The notes: generated from the letters alone by a model not told the origin. 64,000 nt of DNA from Viridibacterium silvisoli (GCF_036017035.1 NZ_JAYXHS010000001.1:496001-560000), one strand, 5' to 3'; shown: positions 32,014 to 41,750, counted from the first letter of the stretch. Translations and numbers: made by a program.

Positions 32014-32681
32014 TTCTTCACCGCCGCAGATTTTTCGCGTTTTTGCTTTGCGACCTCTTCGTCATCGAGGTAACGATAGGTCACGGCACTTGCATCCATC
32101 TTCAGACCATTAGCCCCGGCTGACTCAACCACGATATCCCGCAAAGTCACAATGCGCGGCAGCTTGGCGACGTCCGCGGCAAAATTCCCCAAGTCGCTAT
32201 ATGTCCCCGTCACACGCAACGCGATGGGCAACTCGGCGTAAAACTCCCTGACCGACTCGGTGCCGGGTTTCCACAACTCGAACTGCAACCCACGCCCACG
32301 CCCGGCCTGATTCACATCAACAAGCAGCGCCTCCATCTCCGAACGATTAGGCAGTTGCTTGAGCAGCGCGCCAAACTGTCGATCAATATCGGCCAGTTGT
32401 CGCTTGTACTCGTCAAGGTTGACTGCCTGGCGCTTCTTGCCCAGCCATTCATCCTTCAGTTTGACCTCTTCTTCCTTGCGCTGATCAAGTGTTTCCAACT
32501 GCGTACTCCAGTCAAACCACCAAGCACATCCGATGGTCACAATGAATACAACAGCCAGAACCACCACACGAGGGGCTACCGGCCAGACGCCCGGGTCATT
32601 CGGGTCGATCTGCCGGAAATCATTGACGATCTGCTCGAAATTCAAGCCGCGCATGGACTGAAATGCCTTGGGAGCGTTCAT
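32010..32681 (-). CDS. pilO: Type IV pilus inner-membrane protein PilO
   Basis: 223 residues: short cytoplasmic N-terminus, one membrane helix (PRVVVLAVVFIVTIGCAWWF, about 36-55), a periplasmic coiled coil (about 60-115), and a ferredoxin-like fold (ELPIALRVTGTYSDLGNFAADVAKLPRIVTLRDI). It dimerises with PilN in the alignment complex. The tail is a Lys-rich helix. Confidence 0.95.
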   Translation of the reverse strand: MNAPKAFQSMRGLNFEQIVNDFRQIDPNDPGVWPVAPRVVVLAVVFIVTIGCAWWFDWSTQLETLDQRKEEEVKLKDEWLGKKRQAVNLDEYKRQLADIDRQFGALLKQLPNRSEMEALLVDVNQAGRGRGLQFELWKPGTESVREFYAELPIALRVTGTYSDLGNFAADVAKLPRIVTLRDIVVESAGANGLKMDASAVTYRYLDDEEVAKQKREKSAAVKK

Positions 32682-33271
32682 TTGGCAGGCTCCTTGGCTG
32701 CGGACTTGTTCTGGTCAGAATCTTCTATCGGCGCTCTCTCGATCGACACGAACAGATTGAAGTCCCCGACACGACGCCGATTGAAATCCGCAGCCTTGAT
32801 TTCTACCAATTCCGGTTTTTCGAAAATCGGAGAAGCATCGAGATTTCGCATGAGCTGCGACACGCGCGCATTGGATTGGGCATATCCCAGCAAGTTGATG
32901 CGGACACCACTTTGCTTGACCGAGCGGATGAATACACCTTCAGGCACCTGCTTGCCCAGTTCATTGAAGATGTGGACCGTTTCTGCGCGATTGCTTTGCA
33001 GGGATTCGATCACCTGCTTGCGTGACAGAAGTGATTGCGTCTGCTCTTGCAAACGCTTGATTTCAGCGATTTCCTTGTCGAGCACAGCGATTTCGCGTTT
33101 GACGAAATCATTGGACGACTCTTGCGCATCGATACGTTGGCCAATCAAGGTATGGCCGACAAACCAGACCACACCACCCAACAAGGCCACCAAACCCAGT
33201 AACGTATAAAACTGCGTGCGGCGTTGTTTACGTGCCTCTTCGCGATGAGGCAGAAGATTGATGCGGATCAT
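32678..33271 (-). CDS. pilN: Type IV pilus inner-membrane protein PilN
   Basis: 197 residues. The conserved N-terminal INLLPHREE binds the groove of PilM in the cytoplasm. A membrane helix (about 20-42, FYTLLGLVALLGGVVWFVGH) and a periplasmic coiled coil precede the ferredoxin-like domain. Four-base overlaps connect it to pilM and pilO. Confidence 0.96.
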   Translation of the reverse strand: MIRINLLPHREEARKQRRTQFYTLLGLVALLGGVVWFVGHTLIGQRIDAQESSNDFVKREIAVLDKEIAEIKRLQEQTQSLLSRKQVIESLQSNRAETVHIFNELGKQVPEGVFIRSVKQSGVRINLLGYAQSNARVSQLMRNLDASPIFEKPELVEIKAADFNRRRVGDFNLFVSIERAPIEDSDQNKSAAKEPAK

Positions 33272-34347
33272 GCGTCGAACCTCCGCATGGCCAAGCCACA
33301 GGCGACCATCAGTGCAGGCGCGTCACTCGCCAGATTCTTCGGGCGAATACGCTGTGCCAGCGACATTCCGACGAAGGGGTTGGCAACCTGGGTAGCAACC
33401 TGCGTACGGCCTGCAACGATCTGCTCGAGCCCCGGAACGACCGCGCATCCACCGGCAAGTACGATCTGGTCTACTTGATTGAACTGCGTGGATGTAAAGA
33501 AGAACTGCAGGGCACGCGACACCTCCAGACCCAGACTGTCCATGAACGGCCGCAGCAGCTCGTGCTCGTAATTCTCTGGAAGGCTACCGGAGCGCTTCGC
33601 CGCCTCGGCCTCTTCACTGCTCATGCCGTAATTGCGCATGATGTCCTGCGTAAGCTGGTAACCACCGAAAGCCTGTTCGCGTGCATACAGCACATTTTCG
33701 TCACGCATGATCGCCACTTTCATGACGTTCGCGCCGATATCGACCATGGCAACCACCTTGCCCTCGCCCTCATCCTTGTCGAGCTTGCGCCGGATCAATT
33801 CAAAGGCGGCCTGTGCCGCAAAGGACTCGGCATCCATCACGAGCGCCTTGAGGCCAGCAGACTCCGCGGCAGCAACGCGATCTTCCACCTTTTCTTTGCG
33901 CGACGCTGCGATCAAGACTTCAACTTCATCAGCGCCACCCGGCATCGGGCCAAGCACCTGGAAGTCCAGATTGACCTCTTCGATCGCAAAAGGAATGTAC
34001 TGGTTGGCTTCGGATTCGACCTGAACTTCCATGTCGAGCTCGCGCAAACCGGCAGGCAGCGAGATCTTCTTGGTAATGACTGCGGCAGCCGGCAAGGCCA
34101 GCGCAACATTCTTGGTGTTCGTGCCGAGTCGCTTCCAGGCTTTGCGGATGGCATCAGCCACCACATCCAGACTGGCGATATTCCCGTCGCTCACTGCATC
34201 ACGCGGCAAGGGCTCGATGGCGTAGCGCTCTAGGCGGTACTGGTTCGAGGCTTCTGTAAGCTCGACCATTTTTACTGCAGAAGACGAAATATCCAGCCCA
34301 ATCAAGGGTCGGGAACGTCCTCCCAGCAAGGAAGCGAAATCAATCAC
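33268..34347 (-). CDS. pilM: Type IV pilus assembly ATPase-fold protein PilM
   Basis: 359 residues of the FtsA/actin-like fold, with the phosphate motif PLIGLDISSSAVKMVEL at the start, VAMVDIGANVMKVAIMRD in the middle and QIVLAGGCAVVPGLEQIVA near the end. It is cytoplasmic and binds the PilN tail, linking the pilus motor to the envelope complex. The start codon is GTG (34347), with AGGAT nine bases upstream. First gene of pilMNOPQ, divergent from mrcA by 179 bp; this head-to-head layout is conserved. Confidence 0.96.
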   Translation of the reverse strand: MIDFASLLGGRSRPLIGLDISSSAVKMVELTEASNQYRLERYAIEPLPRDAVSDGNIASLDVVADAIRKAWKRLGTNTKNVALALPAAAVITKKISLPAGLRELDMEVQVESEANQYIPFAIEEVNLDFQVLGPMPGGADEVEVLIAASRKEKVEDRVAAAESAGLKALVMDAESFAAQAAFELIRRKLDKDEGEGKVVAMVDIGANVMKVAIMRDENVLYAREQAFGGYQLTQDIMRNYGMSSEEAEAAKRSGSLPENYEHELLRPFMDSLGLEVSRALQFFFTSTQFNQVDQIVLAGGCAVVPGLEQIVAGRTQVATQVANPFVGMSLAQRIRPKNLASDAPALMVACGLAMRRFDA

Positions 34348-34496
34348 GCGAGGCCATCCTGTGGAATATCGTTTAAAATCAGGCGGTTATACGCAATACC
34401 ACAAATCTACTTTAAATCCTAGCAGTAAGCTATCAGATATGTAAAGCAAACCGACGCCGAACGGTCTGCTTATGAGTATCAGGGGCGTCTGCCGCC

Positions 34497-34502
34497 TATA
34501 AT
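34497..34502 (+). promoter_or_regulatory. Putative -10 box for mrcA
   Basis: A perfect TATAAT 24 bases before the mrcA ATG. No good -35 hexamer is seen at 16-18 bp, so the assignment is weak. The AT-rich interval 34348-34526 also must hold the pilM promoter on the other strand. Confidence 0.4.
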
Positions 34503-34526
34503 CGGCCAGCTAACATACGAGCCACC

Positions 34527-36803
34527 ATGCGCAAACCACTCTTTATCGCCGCCGCCGCACTTCTCGGTCTCTTCTTGCTTGCCATTTCCTCGGTCGGTAT
34601 CGCCGCCGCTTTTGCGTGGCCAAAACTACCGGACCTTGCATCCATCACCGACTACAAACCGCGCATCCCGCTTCGCATCTACACCGCCGACGGCGAACTG
34701 ATCGGCGAATACGGTGAAGAGCGTCGTAGCTATGTTGCCATGAAGGATGTGCCTGCCGACCTTAAACACGCCATTCTTGCTGCAGAAGACGACCGTTTCT
34801 ATGAGCACAGTGGCGTGGATTTTGCCGGACTCACCCGTGCCACCGCGCTCAACCTGCTAGGCGGCGCTCGTCGGCAGGGCGGGAGCACGATAACCATGCA
34901 GGTGGCGCGCAATTTCTACCTCAGCCGCGAGAAAACCGTCAGTCGTAAACTCTACGAAATACTTCTTGCGTTGAAGATCGAAAAAAACCTGTCAAAGGAC
35001 CAGATTCTTGAGGTTTATCTCAATCAGATCTATCTCGGGCAACGCGCTTATGGCTTTGGCGCTGCCGCTCAGATCTATTACGGGAAGAATCTGAAAGACT
35101 TGACTGTTGGCGAATGCGCGATGCTCGCCGGCCTGCCGAAAGCCCCTTCCGCATATAACCCGGTGGTCAATCTGGAACGCGCAAAGCAACGTCAGCATTA
35201 TGTTTTGCGGCGTATGCAACAGCTTGCCTATATTGATGCGGCGAGACACGACAAAGCCGTCGCCGAGCCCATCAAGCTGGCGATCAGCAAGACGCAACAG
35301 TCCGTGCAGCCGCTGATCTCGCTGCATGCCGAATATGTGGCGGAAATGGCACGACAAATGGCTGTAGACCAGTTCAAGGACGAGGCTTACACACGCGGCA
35401 TCAAAGTCATCACAACCATTACCAAGCTTGATCAGGCTGCGGCTTATCAGGCTTTGCGCCGTGGCGTGCTCGACTACGAACGACGTCATGGATACCGGGG
35501 CGCCGAAGCGCAGCTGGATGTTGCCGACATCAAGTCGGAGCAGGATGAGCAGCTCGAGGACCTGCTGGACAACTATGCAGACCAGGACGAGATCAGGGCG
35601 GCCATTGTGCTCGCCGTCTCTCCGCAAACAGTGCGCATCTATCTGCGTGGCGGCGAACTGGCCGACGTAAGTGGTGACAGCCTCAAGTTTGCAGCCGCCA
35701 TGCTGGCGGCCAACGCACCGGCGCAGAAACAGGTGCGGCGCGGCTCGCTGATTCGCGTCGTGAAAACAGGCAAGGGCTGGGCGATCACCCAGCCGCCGGA
35801 AGTCGAGGCCGCTTTCATTTCGCTGGATCCGAACACGGGTGCGATCCGTTCGCTCATTGGCGGTTTCGACTTCAATCGCAATAAATACAACCACGTGACG
35901 CAAGCCTGGCGCCAGCCTGGTTCCAGCTTCAAACCTTTCATCTATTCCGCAGCGCTGGAAAAGGGCTTCACTCCGGAAAGCATTTTTGACGATGCACCGC
36001 TGAGTTTCTCAGCCACCGCCACCGGCAGTCAGGCCTGGTCGCCGCAGAACTACGATGGCAAGTATGACGGGCCCATGAGCTTGCGCACGGCGCTGACAAA
36101 GTCCAAGAATCTGGTTGCGATACGCCTGCTGCAAGCCATCGATCCCGCCTATGGGCAAGACTACGTCACCAGCCGCTTCGGTTTCGATCCAGCCAAGAAT
36201 CCGCCTTACCTGACCCTCGCGCTTGGCTCCGGCGCCGTGACACCGTGGCAGATGGCAAGTGCCTATGCCATCTTTGCCAATGGCGGCTACCGTATCCAGC
36301 CCTATGTGGTGAAAGAGATCCGAGATGAGAAAGACCGCGTGGTGGCCCGTGTAGATCCGATAGTCGCGGGCAAGCAGTCTGAGCGCGTACTGGATGCGCG
36401 CAACGTCTATCTCATGAACTCGATGATGCAGGACGTCGTACGACGCGGCACCGCTGCCAAGGCCATGTCGCTGGGGCGCAGCGACCTGGCCGGCAAGACC
36501 GGCACCACCAACGACTTCCTCGACGCCTGGTTCAGCGGCTACCAACCCAATCTGGTCGGCATTGCATGGGTTGGCTACGATCAGCCCAAGCGTCTCGGCT
36601 CAGGCGAAACAGGCGGCGTCCTGGCGCTGCCAATCTGGATCAATTACATGGAAAAGGCGCTCAAGGGCGTGCCGGAGCAAGGCATGACAGCGCCGCCAGG
36701 TCTCGTTCGGGTCAAGACCGACAAGGGCGCAGATGATTTTGTCTACGAGGAGAACCTGCCCGGCGAGCAGGCTGGCGAGGCCAGCGCCCCCGCCGCCAAC
36801 TAG
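34527..36803 (+). CDS. mrcA: Penicillin-binding protein 1A (class A PBP)
   Basis: 758 residues, a bifunctional peptidoglycan synthase anchored by an N-terminal membrane helix (about 5-30). The glycosyltransferase domain has AAEDDRFYEHSGVDFAGL and RQGGSTITMQVARNFYLS. An OB-like insert (about 300-410) fits PBP1A. The transpeptidase has SxxK at Ser466-Lys469, and KTGTT at about 657. It is divergent from pilMNOPQ as usual. The stop overlaps the convergent cyaY stop by about 3-4 bases. Confidence 0.97.
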   Translation: MRKPLFIAAAALLGLFLLAISSVGIAAAFAWPKLPDLASITDYKPRIPLRIYTADGELIGEYGEERRSYVAMKDVPADLKHAILAAEDDRFYEHSGVDFAGLTRATALNLLGGARRQGGSTITMQVARNFYLSREKTVSRKLYEILLALKIEKNLSKDQILEVYLNQIYLGQRAYGFGAAAQIYYGKNLKDLTVGECAMLAGLPKAPSAYNPVVNLERAKQRQHYVLRRMQQLAYIDAARHDKAVAEPIKLAISKTQQSVQPLISLHAEYVAEMARQMAVDQFKDEAYTRGIKVITTITKLDQAAAYQALRRGVLDYERRHGYRGAEAQLDVADIKSEQDEQLEDLLDNYADQDEIRAAIVLAVSPQTVRIYLRGGELADVSGDSLKFAAAMLAANAPAQKQVRRGSLIRVVKTGKGWAITQPPEVEAAFISLDPNTGAIRSLIGGFDFNRNKYNHVTQAWRQPGSSFKPFIYSAALEKGFTPESIFDDAPLSFSATATGSQAWSPQNYDGKYDGPMSLRTALTKSKNLVAIRLLQAIDPAYGQDYVTSRFGFDPAKNPPYLTLALGSGAVTPWQMASAYAIFANGGYRIQPYVVKEIRDEKDRVVARVDPIVAGKQSERVLDARNVYLMNSMMQDVVRRGTAAKAMSLGRSDLAGKTGTTNDFLDAWFSGYQPNLVGIAWVGYDQPKRLGSGETGGVLALPIWINYMEKALKGVPEQGMTAPPGLVRVKTDKGADDFVYEENLPGEQAGEASAPAAN

Positions 36804-37141
36804 CTCAGGCTGACGGCTGCGCCAGACTGCTGCCCGATGACACGTGCCAGCGCGACGTAAAGATCCTCACCGTCGCGCGTATTGACCCAGCGCGTGCCCT
36901 CCGGCCTGGGATCGGGCTTGTAATGAAAGCCGCCGGAACGCGCCGCTACCCAGATTTCACGGGCCGCCGCGTGGCGATTGATGATGATCTTGCTGCCGTC
37001 CTCGAACTCGAGCTCGAGAATGCCGCCCGGTTTGGACTCCATGTCCATATCGACGTCAGCGGCGTCGCAGGCTCTTTCGATTGCCGCCTCAAGCCTCGCC
37101 ATTTCGGCGTCGGCCAGGTCCAGGAATGTGTTCTCATCCAT
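36800..37141 (-). CDS. cyaY: Iron-sulfur assembly protein CyaY (frataxin)
   Basis: 113 residues from the ATG at 37141. MDENTFLDLADAEMARLE starts the acidic helix; GGILELEFEDGSKIIINRH and EIWVAARSGGFHY are the conserved beta sheet with the Trp, and the final helix is GEDLYVALARVI. It binds iron and controls IscS activity. A longer start at 37165 is possible but adds residues not seen in the family. Divergent from lptM over about 50 bp. Confidence 0.95.
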   Translation of the reverse strand: MDENTFLDLADAEMARLEAAIERACDAADVDMDMESKPGGILELEFEDGSKIIINRHAAAREIWVAARSGGFHYKPDPRPEGTRWVNTRDGEDLYVALARVIGQQSGAAVSLS

Positions 37142-37190
37142 GCTGGTCTGAGTCCTTGCTACCATTGTGTTTTACTTTGACTGGCCAGCC

Positions 37191-37457
37191 ATGCGCCTGA
37201 CTCACCGCTTTTCCCGCCTGATTCCGTCCATCGCATCCGCCTGCTTCGCAACGGTGTGCGCCCTTGCGCTGGCCGGCTGCGGCATCAAAGGTGGTTTGTA
37301 TCTGCCAAAACCACTGCCCCCGGCTGCCGCAACGCCTGCGACGGCCCCTGATAATAGCAAAGCAGGCAGTACCAGCACGGCCACTACGGTACCTACCGCT
37401 GCAAGCGTGCAACCGGCCCCGCTCACGGCACAGTCCGCTCCGAAATCCCAGCCCTGA
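37191..37457 (+). CDS. lptM: Small lipoprotein LptM (YifL-like)
   Basis: 88 residues. The signal ends in the lipobox LALAGC, followed at once by the family signature CGIKGGLYLP. The rest is a Pro/Ala/Ser/Thr-rich tail of low complexity. LptM of enterobacteria assists disulfide maturation and assembly of the LptD-LptE complex through exactly this N-terminal region. It lies 38 bp before lysA, the standard neighbour. Confidence 0.9.
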   Translation: MRLTHRFSRLIPSIASACFATVCALALAGCGIKGGLYLPKPLPPAAATPATAPDNSKAGSTSTATTVPTAASVQPAPLTAQSAPKSQP

Positions 37458-37495
37458 TCCGGCCCCGACATTTCTACTTGTTTCCGAATCCTGCC

Positions 37496-38764
37496 ATGAC
37501 CCGTTCTTCCGCCTTTCCTGTCGCCACGCTCACGCAAGGCAGCTCCGGCCTGCAACTTGAAGCTGTTGCGCTGGCTGACATCGCCGCCCGCTTCGGCACC
37601 CCCACTTATGTGTACTCGCGCGCCGCGCTTGAAATGGCCTGGCAGAACTGGGCCAAGGCGCTCGTCGGCCGCGACACGCTGGTCTGCTATGCCGTCAAGG
37701 CCAACAGCAATCTCGGCATCCTGAATGTTTTCGCGCGCCTTGGCGCCGGCTTCGACATCGTCTCCGGTGGCGAGTTGTCGCGCGTCCTGGCTGCAGGGGG
37801 TGCGGCGGACAAAGTCGTGTTCTCTGGCGTTGGCAAGAGTCGTGCAGAGATGCAGCAAGCTTTACGCGCCGGCGTGCGCTGCTTCAATCTGGAATCGCCT
37901 GCCGAGTTGGACCGCATCGAATCCGTAGCGGCCGAAATCGGCGTGCGTGCGCCCATCGCCTTCCGCGTCAATCCCGACGTCGATCCGAAAACGCACCCCT
38001 ATATTTCCACCGGCCTGCGCGACAACAAGTTCGGCGTGGCTTTCGATGAAGCGCTGGCGCTGTATCGCAAGGCCGCCGCGTCCAGGCATGTGAAGATCAG
38101 CGGCATCGCCTGCCACATCGGCTCGCAGCTGCTCGATCCGGCTCCCATGGCGGAAGCTGCAGCAAAGATCCGTGGCCTCGTGGAGAAGCTTGAGTCCGAG
38201 GGCATCACGCTGGAACACATCGATCTCGGCGGCGGCCTCGGCATCCGCTACGACGACGAGCAACCGCCCGGCATGAGCGACTACACCGCACCCCTGCTGG
38301 CCGCCATGGAAGGCCGCAAGGAACAGCTGTGCTTCGAACCAGGCCGCTCGCTGGTCGGCAATGCCGGCCTGTTGCTTACCCAGGTGGAATACCTCAAGCA
38401 CAGCCCGACGAAGAATTTTGCGATCGTCGACGCGGCCATGAACGATCTCGCCCGCCCTGCCCTCTACAACGCTTATCACGAGATGGTTGCGGTCAAGCCT
38501 GGCACGGCCACGGCGCAAAGCTACGAGATCGTCGGCCCGATCTGCGAAAGCGGCGACTTCCTTGGCCACGACCGTCAGCTGGCGCTTGCCGAGGGCGATC
38601 TCATCGCCATCCTTTCAGCCGGCGCCTACGGCATGGCCATGAGCTCGAACTACAACACGCGTGGCCGTTGCGCCGAGGTGATGGTCGATGGCGACAAGAT
38701 GCACCTCGTGCGCCAGCGCGAAAGCATCGAGAGCCTCTACGCGCTCGAATCAGTCCTGCCCTGA
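37496..38764 (+). CDS. lysA: Diaminopimelate decarboxylase
   Basis: 422 residues of the alanine-racemase-like fold III PLP enzymes. Lys68 in YAVKANSN binds PLP; FDIVSGGEL, HIGSQLLDP, DLGGGLGI, FEPGRSLVGNAG and the C-terminal CESGDFLGHDR carry the phosphate, substrate and dimer-cysteine sites. It makes L-lysine from meso-DAP. The ATG at 37496 matches family length; a TTG 18 bases upstream is possible but less likely. Cotranscribed with lptM. Confidence 0.96.
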   Translation: MTRSSAFPVATLTQGSSGLQLEAVALADIAARFGTPTYVYSRAALEMAWQNWAKALVGRDTLVCYAVKANSNLGILNVFARLGAGFDIVSGGELSRVLAAGGAADKVVFSGVGKSRAEMQQALRAGVRCFNLESPAELDRIESVAAEIGVRAPIAFRVNPDVDPKTHPYISTGLRDNKFGVAFDEALALYRKAAASRHVKISGIACHIGSQLLDPAPMAEAAAKIRGLVEKLESEGITLEHIDLGGGLGIRYDDEQPPGMSDYTAPLLAAMEGRKEQLCFEPGRSLVGNAGLLLTQVEYLKHSPTKNFAIVDAAMNDLARPALYNAYHEMVAVKPGTATAQSYEIVGPICESGDFLGHDRQLALAEGDLIAILSAGAYGMAMSSNYNTRGRCAEVMVDGDKMHLVRQRESIESLYALESVLP

Positions 38765-38770
38765 AGACTT

Positions 38771-39169
38771 ATGCACGAGCACGCAAAGGATGGCGAAGGC
38801 GTCCGCATTGACAAGTGGCTGTGGGCCGCGCGTTTCTTCAAGACGCGCACGCTGGCCACTGACGCAGTCGATGGCGGCCACGTCCAGGTCAATGGCACGC
38901 GCATCAAGCCGGCACGCAATGTCCGGCCCGGTGACCGCATCCATCTCGTGCTTGGCGAGCAACGCTGGGAATTGATCGTGCAGGCGCTCGCCGAAAGGCG
39001 CGGCTCCGCCACCATCGCGCGCACGCTTTATGAAGAAACCGCCGAGAGCATCGCGGCACGCTTGGCGCGTATCGAAGCCCGCAAGGTCGAATACGAACCT
39101 GCCGACGATATGCGCGGGCGCCCCACCAAGCGGGACCGTCGCCAGATGGGCCGCGTCCGCTGGGACTGA
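38771..39169 (+). CDS. hslR: Ribosome-associated heat shock protein 15 (S4 domain)
   Basis: 132 residues. S4 RNA-binding domain at the start (RIDKWLWAARFFKTRTLATDAVDGGHVQVNG, about 12-42), then a basic C-terminal extension (GRPTKRDRRQMGRVRWD) typical of HslR. Hsp15 binds 50S subunits carrying stalled peptidyl-tRNA and helps rescue. It follows lysA by 6 bp. Confidence 0.92.
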   Translation: MHEHAKDGEGVRIDKWLWAARFFKTRTLATDAVDGGHVQVNGTRIKPARNVRPGDRIHLVLGEQRWELIVQALAERRGSATIARTLYEETAESIAARLARIEARKVEYEPADDMRGRPTKRDRRQMGRVRWD

Positions 39170-39289
39170 TCACGCGGAAAGCAGTCACTTGGCATGGCAG
39201 GTCCCGGCGGCATGGCCCCTGCCCCGCGAATGCTTGCGCCGGCCGCCGGTTCCAGCCAAACTCGAATCTACCAGCCAGAGGAGACAGCC

Positions 39290-39733
39290 ATGAGCACGTC
39301 GGTTCACGAAATCCTGTCGGGAAAATCGAGCAAGATCCACTCTGTCACGCCGGACACCTCGGTCTACGAGGCGCTGGACTTGATGGCGCGCACGGACATC
39401 AGTGCCGTGCTCGTGCTGGAAGGCGAACGCCTGGTGGGCATCTTCACCGAACGCGATTACGCCCGCAAAGTCGCGCTGCGCGGCCGTAACTCCAAGGACA
39501 CGCGGATCCGCGAAGTCATGACAGAGAATCTGCTGACCGTCTCACCAAGCCAGGATGTGGACGACGTCATGGCAATCATGACCGAAAACCGTTTCCGTCA
39601 CCTGCCCGTGGTGGACCGCGGCCGGCTCGCCGGCATCGTCACGATTGGCGACGCGGTGAAAGCCGTGATGGAAGAACAACGCCAGACCATTGCACAGCTC
39701 TCAAGCTACATCTCGGGCGATATCGCAACCTGA
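39290..39733 (+). CDS. CBS domain-containing protein
   Basis: 147 residues made almost only of two CBS motifs (about 10-65 and 75-130: TDISAVLVLEGERLVGIFTE, FRHLPVVDRGRLAGIVTIGD). Such proteins sense adenine nucleotides in other contexts. No effector domain is attached. GGAG precedes the ATG at 39290 and defines the start. It is very common in betaproteobacteria; the role is unknown. Confidence 0.92.
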   Translation: MSTSVHEILSGKSSKIHSVTPDTSVYEALDLMARTDISAVLVLEGERLVGIFTERDYARKVALRGRNSKDTRIREVMTENLLTVSPSQDVDDVMAIMTENRFRHLPVVDRGRLAGIVTIGDAVKAVMEEQRQTIAQLSSYISGDIAT

Positions 39734-39837
39734 GCGCGGCCACTCTGTCGCCCGGGCATGATGGCAGGCGATAATCCGGCTTTGGCCTTTCTTTCGTCTA
39801 TTGGCTCGTCCATCTGCCCGTCTCTTCGCACCGCATC

Positions 39838-40524
39838 ATGATCAATCCGAACCGCGCCGTTGTACTGCTTTCCGGGGGGCTGGACTCCGCCACCTGCCTG
39901 GCCATTGCCCGCGATGCGGGCCTTGAGGCCTATGCGCTGTCCGTAGCCTATGGTCAGCGCCACATGGCCGAGCTGACAGCAGCCGCGCGCGTGGCAGCTG
40001 CGCTGGGCGCGCGCGAACATCGCGTCGCGCAAGTGGAGCTCGGGCAGTTCGGCGGCTCTGCACTCACGGATACCAATATCGACGTGCCGGTAGACGGCGT
40101 GCAGCCAGGCATCCCGGTCACCTACGTTCCCGCCCGCAATACCGTCATGCTGTCACTGGCCCTGGGCTGGGCCGAGGTGCTTGGCGCGGGCCACATCTAC
40201 GTCGGCATCAATGCGGTGGACTATTCGGGCTACCCGGACTGCCGACCGGAGTTCCTCACCGCCTTCGAGAACCTCGCCAAGCTGGCCACCAAGGCGGGAG
40301 TCGAGGGCGGCAGCCTGAAAATACATGCGCCGCTGATCGACCTGTCGAAGTCGAACATCATCCGCCTCGGCAGCAGCCTCGGCGTGGATTACTCGATGAC
40401 GGTCTCCTGCTATCAGGCCGATGACGAGGGCCGCGCCTGCGGCGTCTGCGACTCATGCCGTTTGCGTAGCGAAGGTTTTGCGGCAGCGGGCCAAGCCGAC
40501 CCGACGCGCTACCGCAACAAATAG
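39838..40524 (+). CDS. queC: 7-cyano-7-deazaguanine synthase
   Basis: 228 residues. PP-loop LLSGGLDSATCLAIA (about 12-26), SVAYGQRH, VPARNTVMLSLALGWAE and the C-terminal zinc site CYQADDEGRACGVCDSC match QueC. It converts 7-carboxy-7-deazaguanine to preQ0 with ATP and ammonia, for queuosine. No other queuosine gene lies nearby in the window. Confidence 0.97.
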   Translation: MINPNRAVVLLSGGLDSATCLAIARDAGLEAYALSVAYGQRHMAELTAAARVAAALGAREHRVAQVELGQFGGSALTDTNIDVPVDGVQPGIPVTYVPARNTVMLSLALGWAEVLGAGHIYVGINAVDYSGYPDCRPEFLTAFENLAKLATKAGVEGGSLKIHAPLIDLSKSNIIRLGSSLGVDYSMTVSCYQADDEGRACGVCDSCRLRSEGFAAAGQADPTRYRNK

Positions 40525-40559
40525 CCACGCAAGGCGCGGCATCGTCATCAAGACCGGCA

Positions 40560-41750
40560 TCACCCCAGCAGGGTCGAGGTGTGATGCGCGATCATCCACT
40601 CTTCGTTAGTCGGCACCACGGCTACCACCACACCACTGTCCGGCGTGCTGATGCACTGCGCCTTGCCGCGCTGGGCGTTGGCATCCGCATCCAGCCTGGC
40701 GCCGAGCCAGCCGAGATACTTCACGATGCTGGCGCGCACATGGCTTGAGTTCTCACCGATCCCGCCAGTGAAGACCAGCGCGTCCAGACCGCCTGCCGCC
40801 ATGGTCAGCGAACCGATTTCGCGCGCTGCGCGATAACAGAACAGGTCGACCGCTTCCTTCGCCTCAGGCGCGTCGCTCCCCTCCAGCGTGCGCATGTCCT
40901 GGCTGATGCCGGACACGCCGAGCAGGCCCGACTCCTTGTAGATCGCCCGCGTCAGCTCCTCGGCACCGTAGCCATGGCGCTCCACCATGTAGAGCAGGAT
41001 GCCAGGGTCGATGGTGCCACTGCGCGTGCCCATCATCAAACCTTCGGCAGCAGTAAAACCCATCGTCGTCGCCACGCATTTGAGATCGCGCAGGGCCGCC
41101 ATGGACGCGCCGTTGCCAAGGTGCGCGATCACTACTGCGCCTTGCGCCTTGGCGCCGATGACGGCGGGCAGTTCGCGCGACACGTACTCATAGGACGTCC
41201 CGTGAAAACCGTAGCGCTTGACGCCCTCCTGCGTAAGCTTGCGCGGGATCGGATAGGTCTGCGCGAGCCACGGTTGCGTGCGATGGAAGGCGGTATCGAA
41301 ACAGGCGACCTGCGGCAGCTGCGGATACTTCTTGGCCAGCATGCGGATCGGGCGCAGATTGTGCGGTTGATGCAAGGGGCCCAGTGGAATGAAGGACTCC
41401 AGCGTGGCGAACACTTCCGGCGTGATGCGCACAGGTGCGCTGTAGTCCTCGCCACCATGCAGCACGCGGTGCCCGACGGCTTGCAGCTCGACCTTCTGCG
41501 CCTCGATCCAGCTCAACAAATGCTCCAGCGCAAATTGCTGCAAGCCTTCGAGGTCGGTACCAGCCGGCGCGTGGATGACGGTGTCGCTCAGCGTTGCGCC
41601 ATTCACGTCCTTGGCGACAAATTTCGTTTCGGCACCGATGCCGTCGATTTGCCCCCTGAAAAGAGCCAGCGCGTTGGCTGCGAGAGGCGCCTCGAACATG
41701 GCGAACTTGAGGCTGGACGAACCCGCGTTGATGATCAGCAAACCCTGCAT
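40560..41750 (-). CDS. ackA: Acetate kinase
   Basis: 396 residues of the ASKHA fold. LIINAGSSSLKFAMF at the start, HRVLHGGEDY, ACFDTAFHRT (catalytic Asp), RYGFHGTSYEYV, VIAHLGNGASMAA and VFTGGIGENSSHVR are the standard motifs. It interconverts acetate and acetyl phosphate. AAAGGT lies upstream of the ATG. No phosphotransacetylase gene is beside it. It converges with queC. Confidence 0.97.
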   Translation of the reverse strand: MQGLLIINAGSSSLKFAMFEAPLAANALALFRGQIDGIGAETKFVAKDVNGATLSDTVIHAPAGTDLEGLQQFALEHLLSWIEAQKVELQAVGHRVLHGGEDYSAPVRITPEVFATLESFIPLGPLHQPHNLRPIRMLAKKYPQLPQVACFDTAFHRTQPWLAQTYPIPRKLTQEGVKRYGFHGTSYEYVSRELPAVIGAKAQGAVVIAHLGNGASMAALRDLKCVATTMGFTAAEGLMMGTRSGTIDPGILLYMVERHGYGAEELTRAIYKESGLLGVSGISQDMRTLEGSDAPEAKEAVDLFCYRAAREIGSLTMAAGGLDALVFTGGIGENSSHVRASIVKYLGWLGARLDADANAQRGKAQCISTPDSGVVVAVVPTNEEWMIAHHTSTLLG

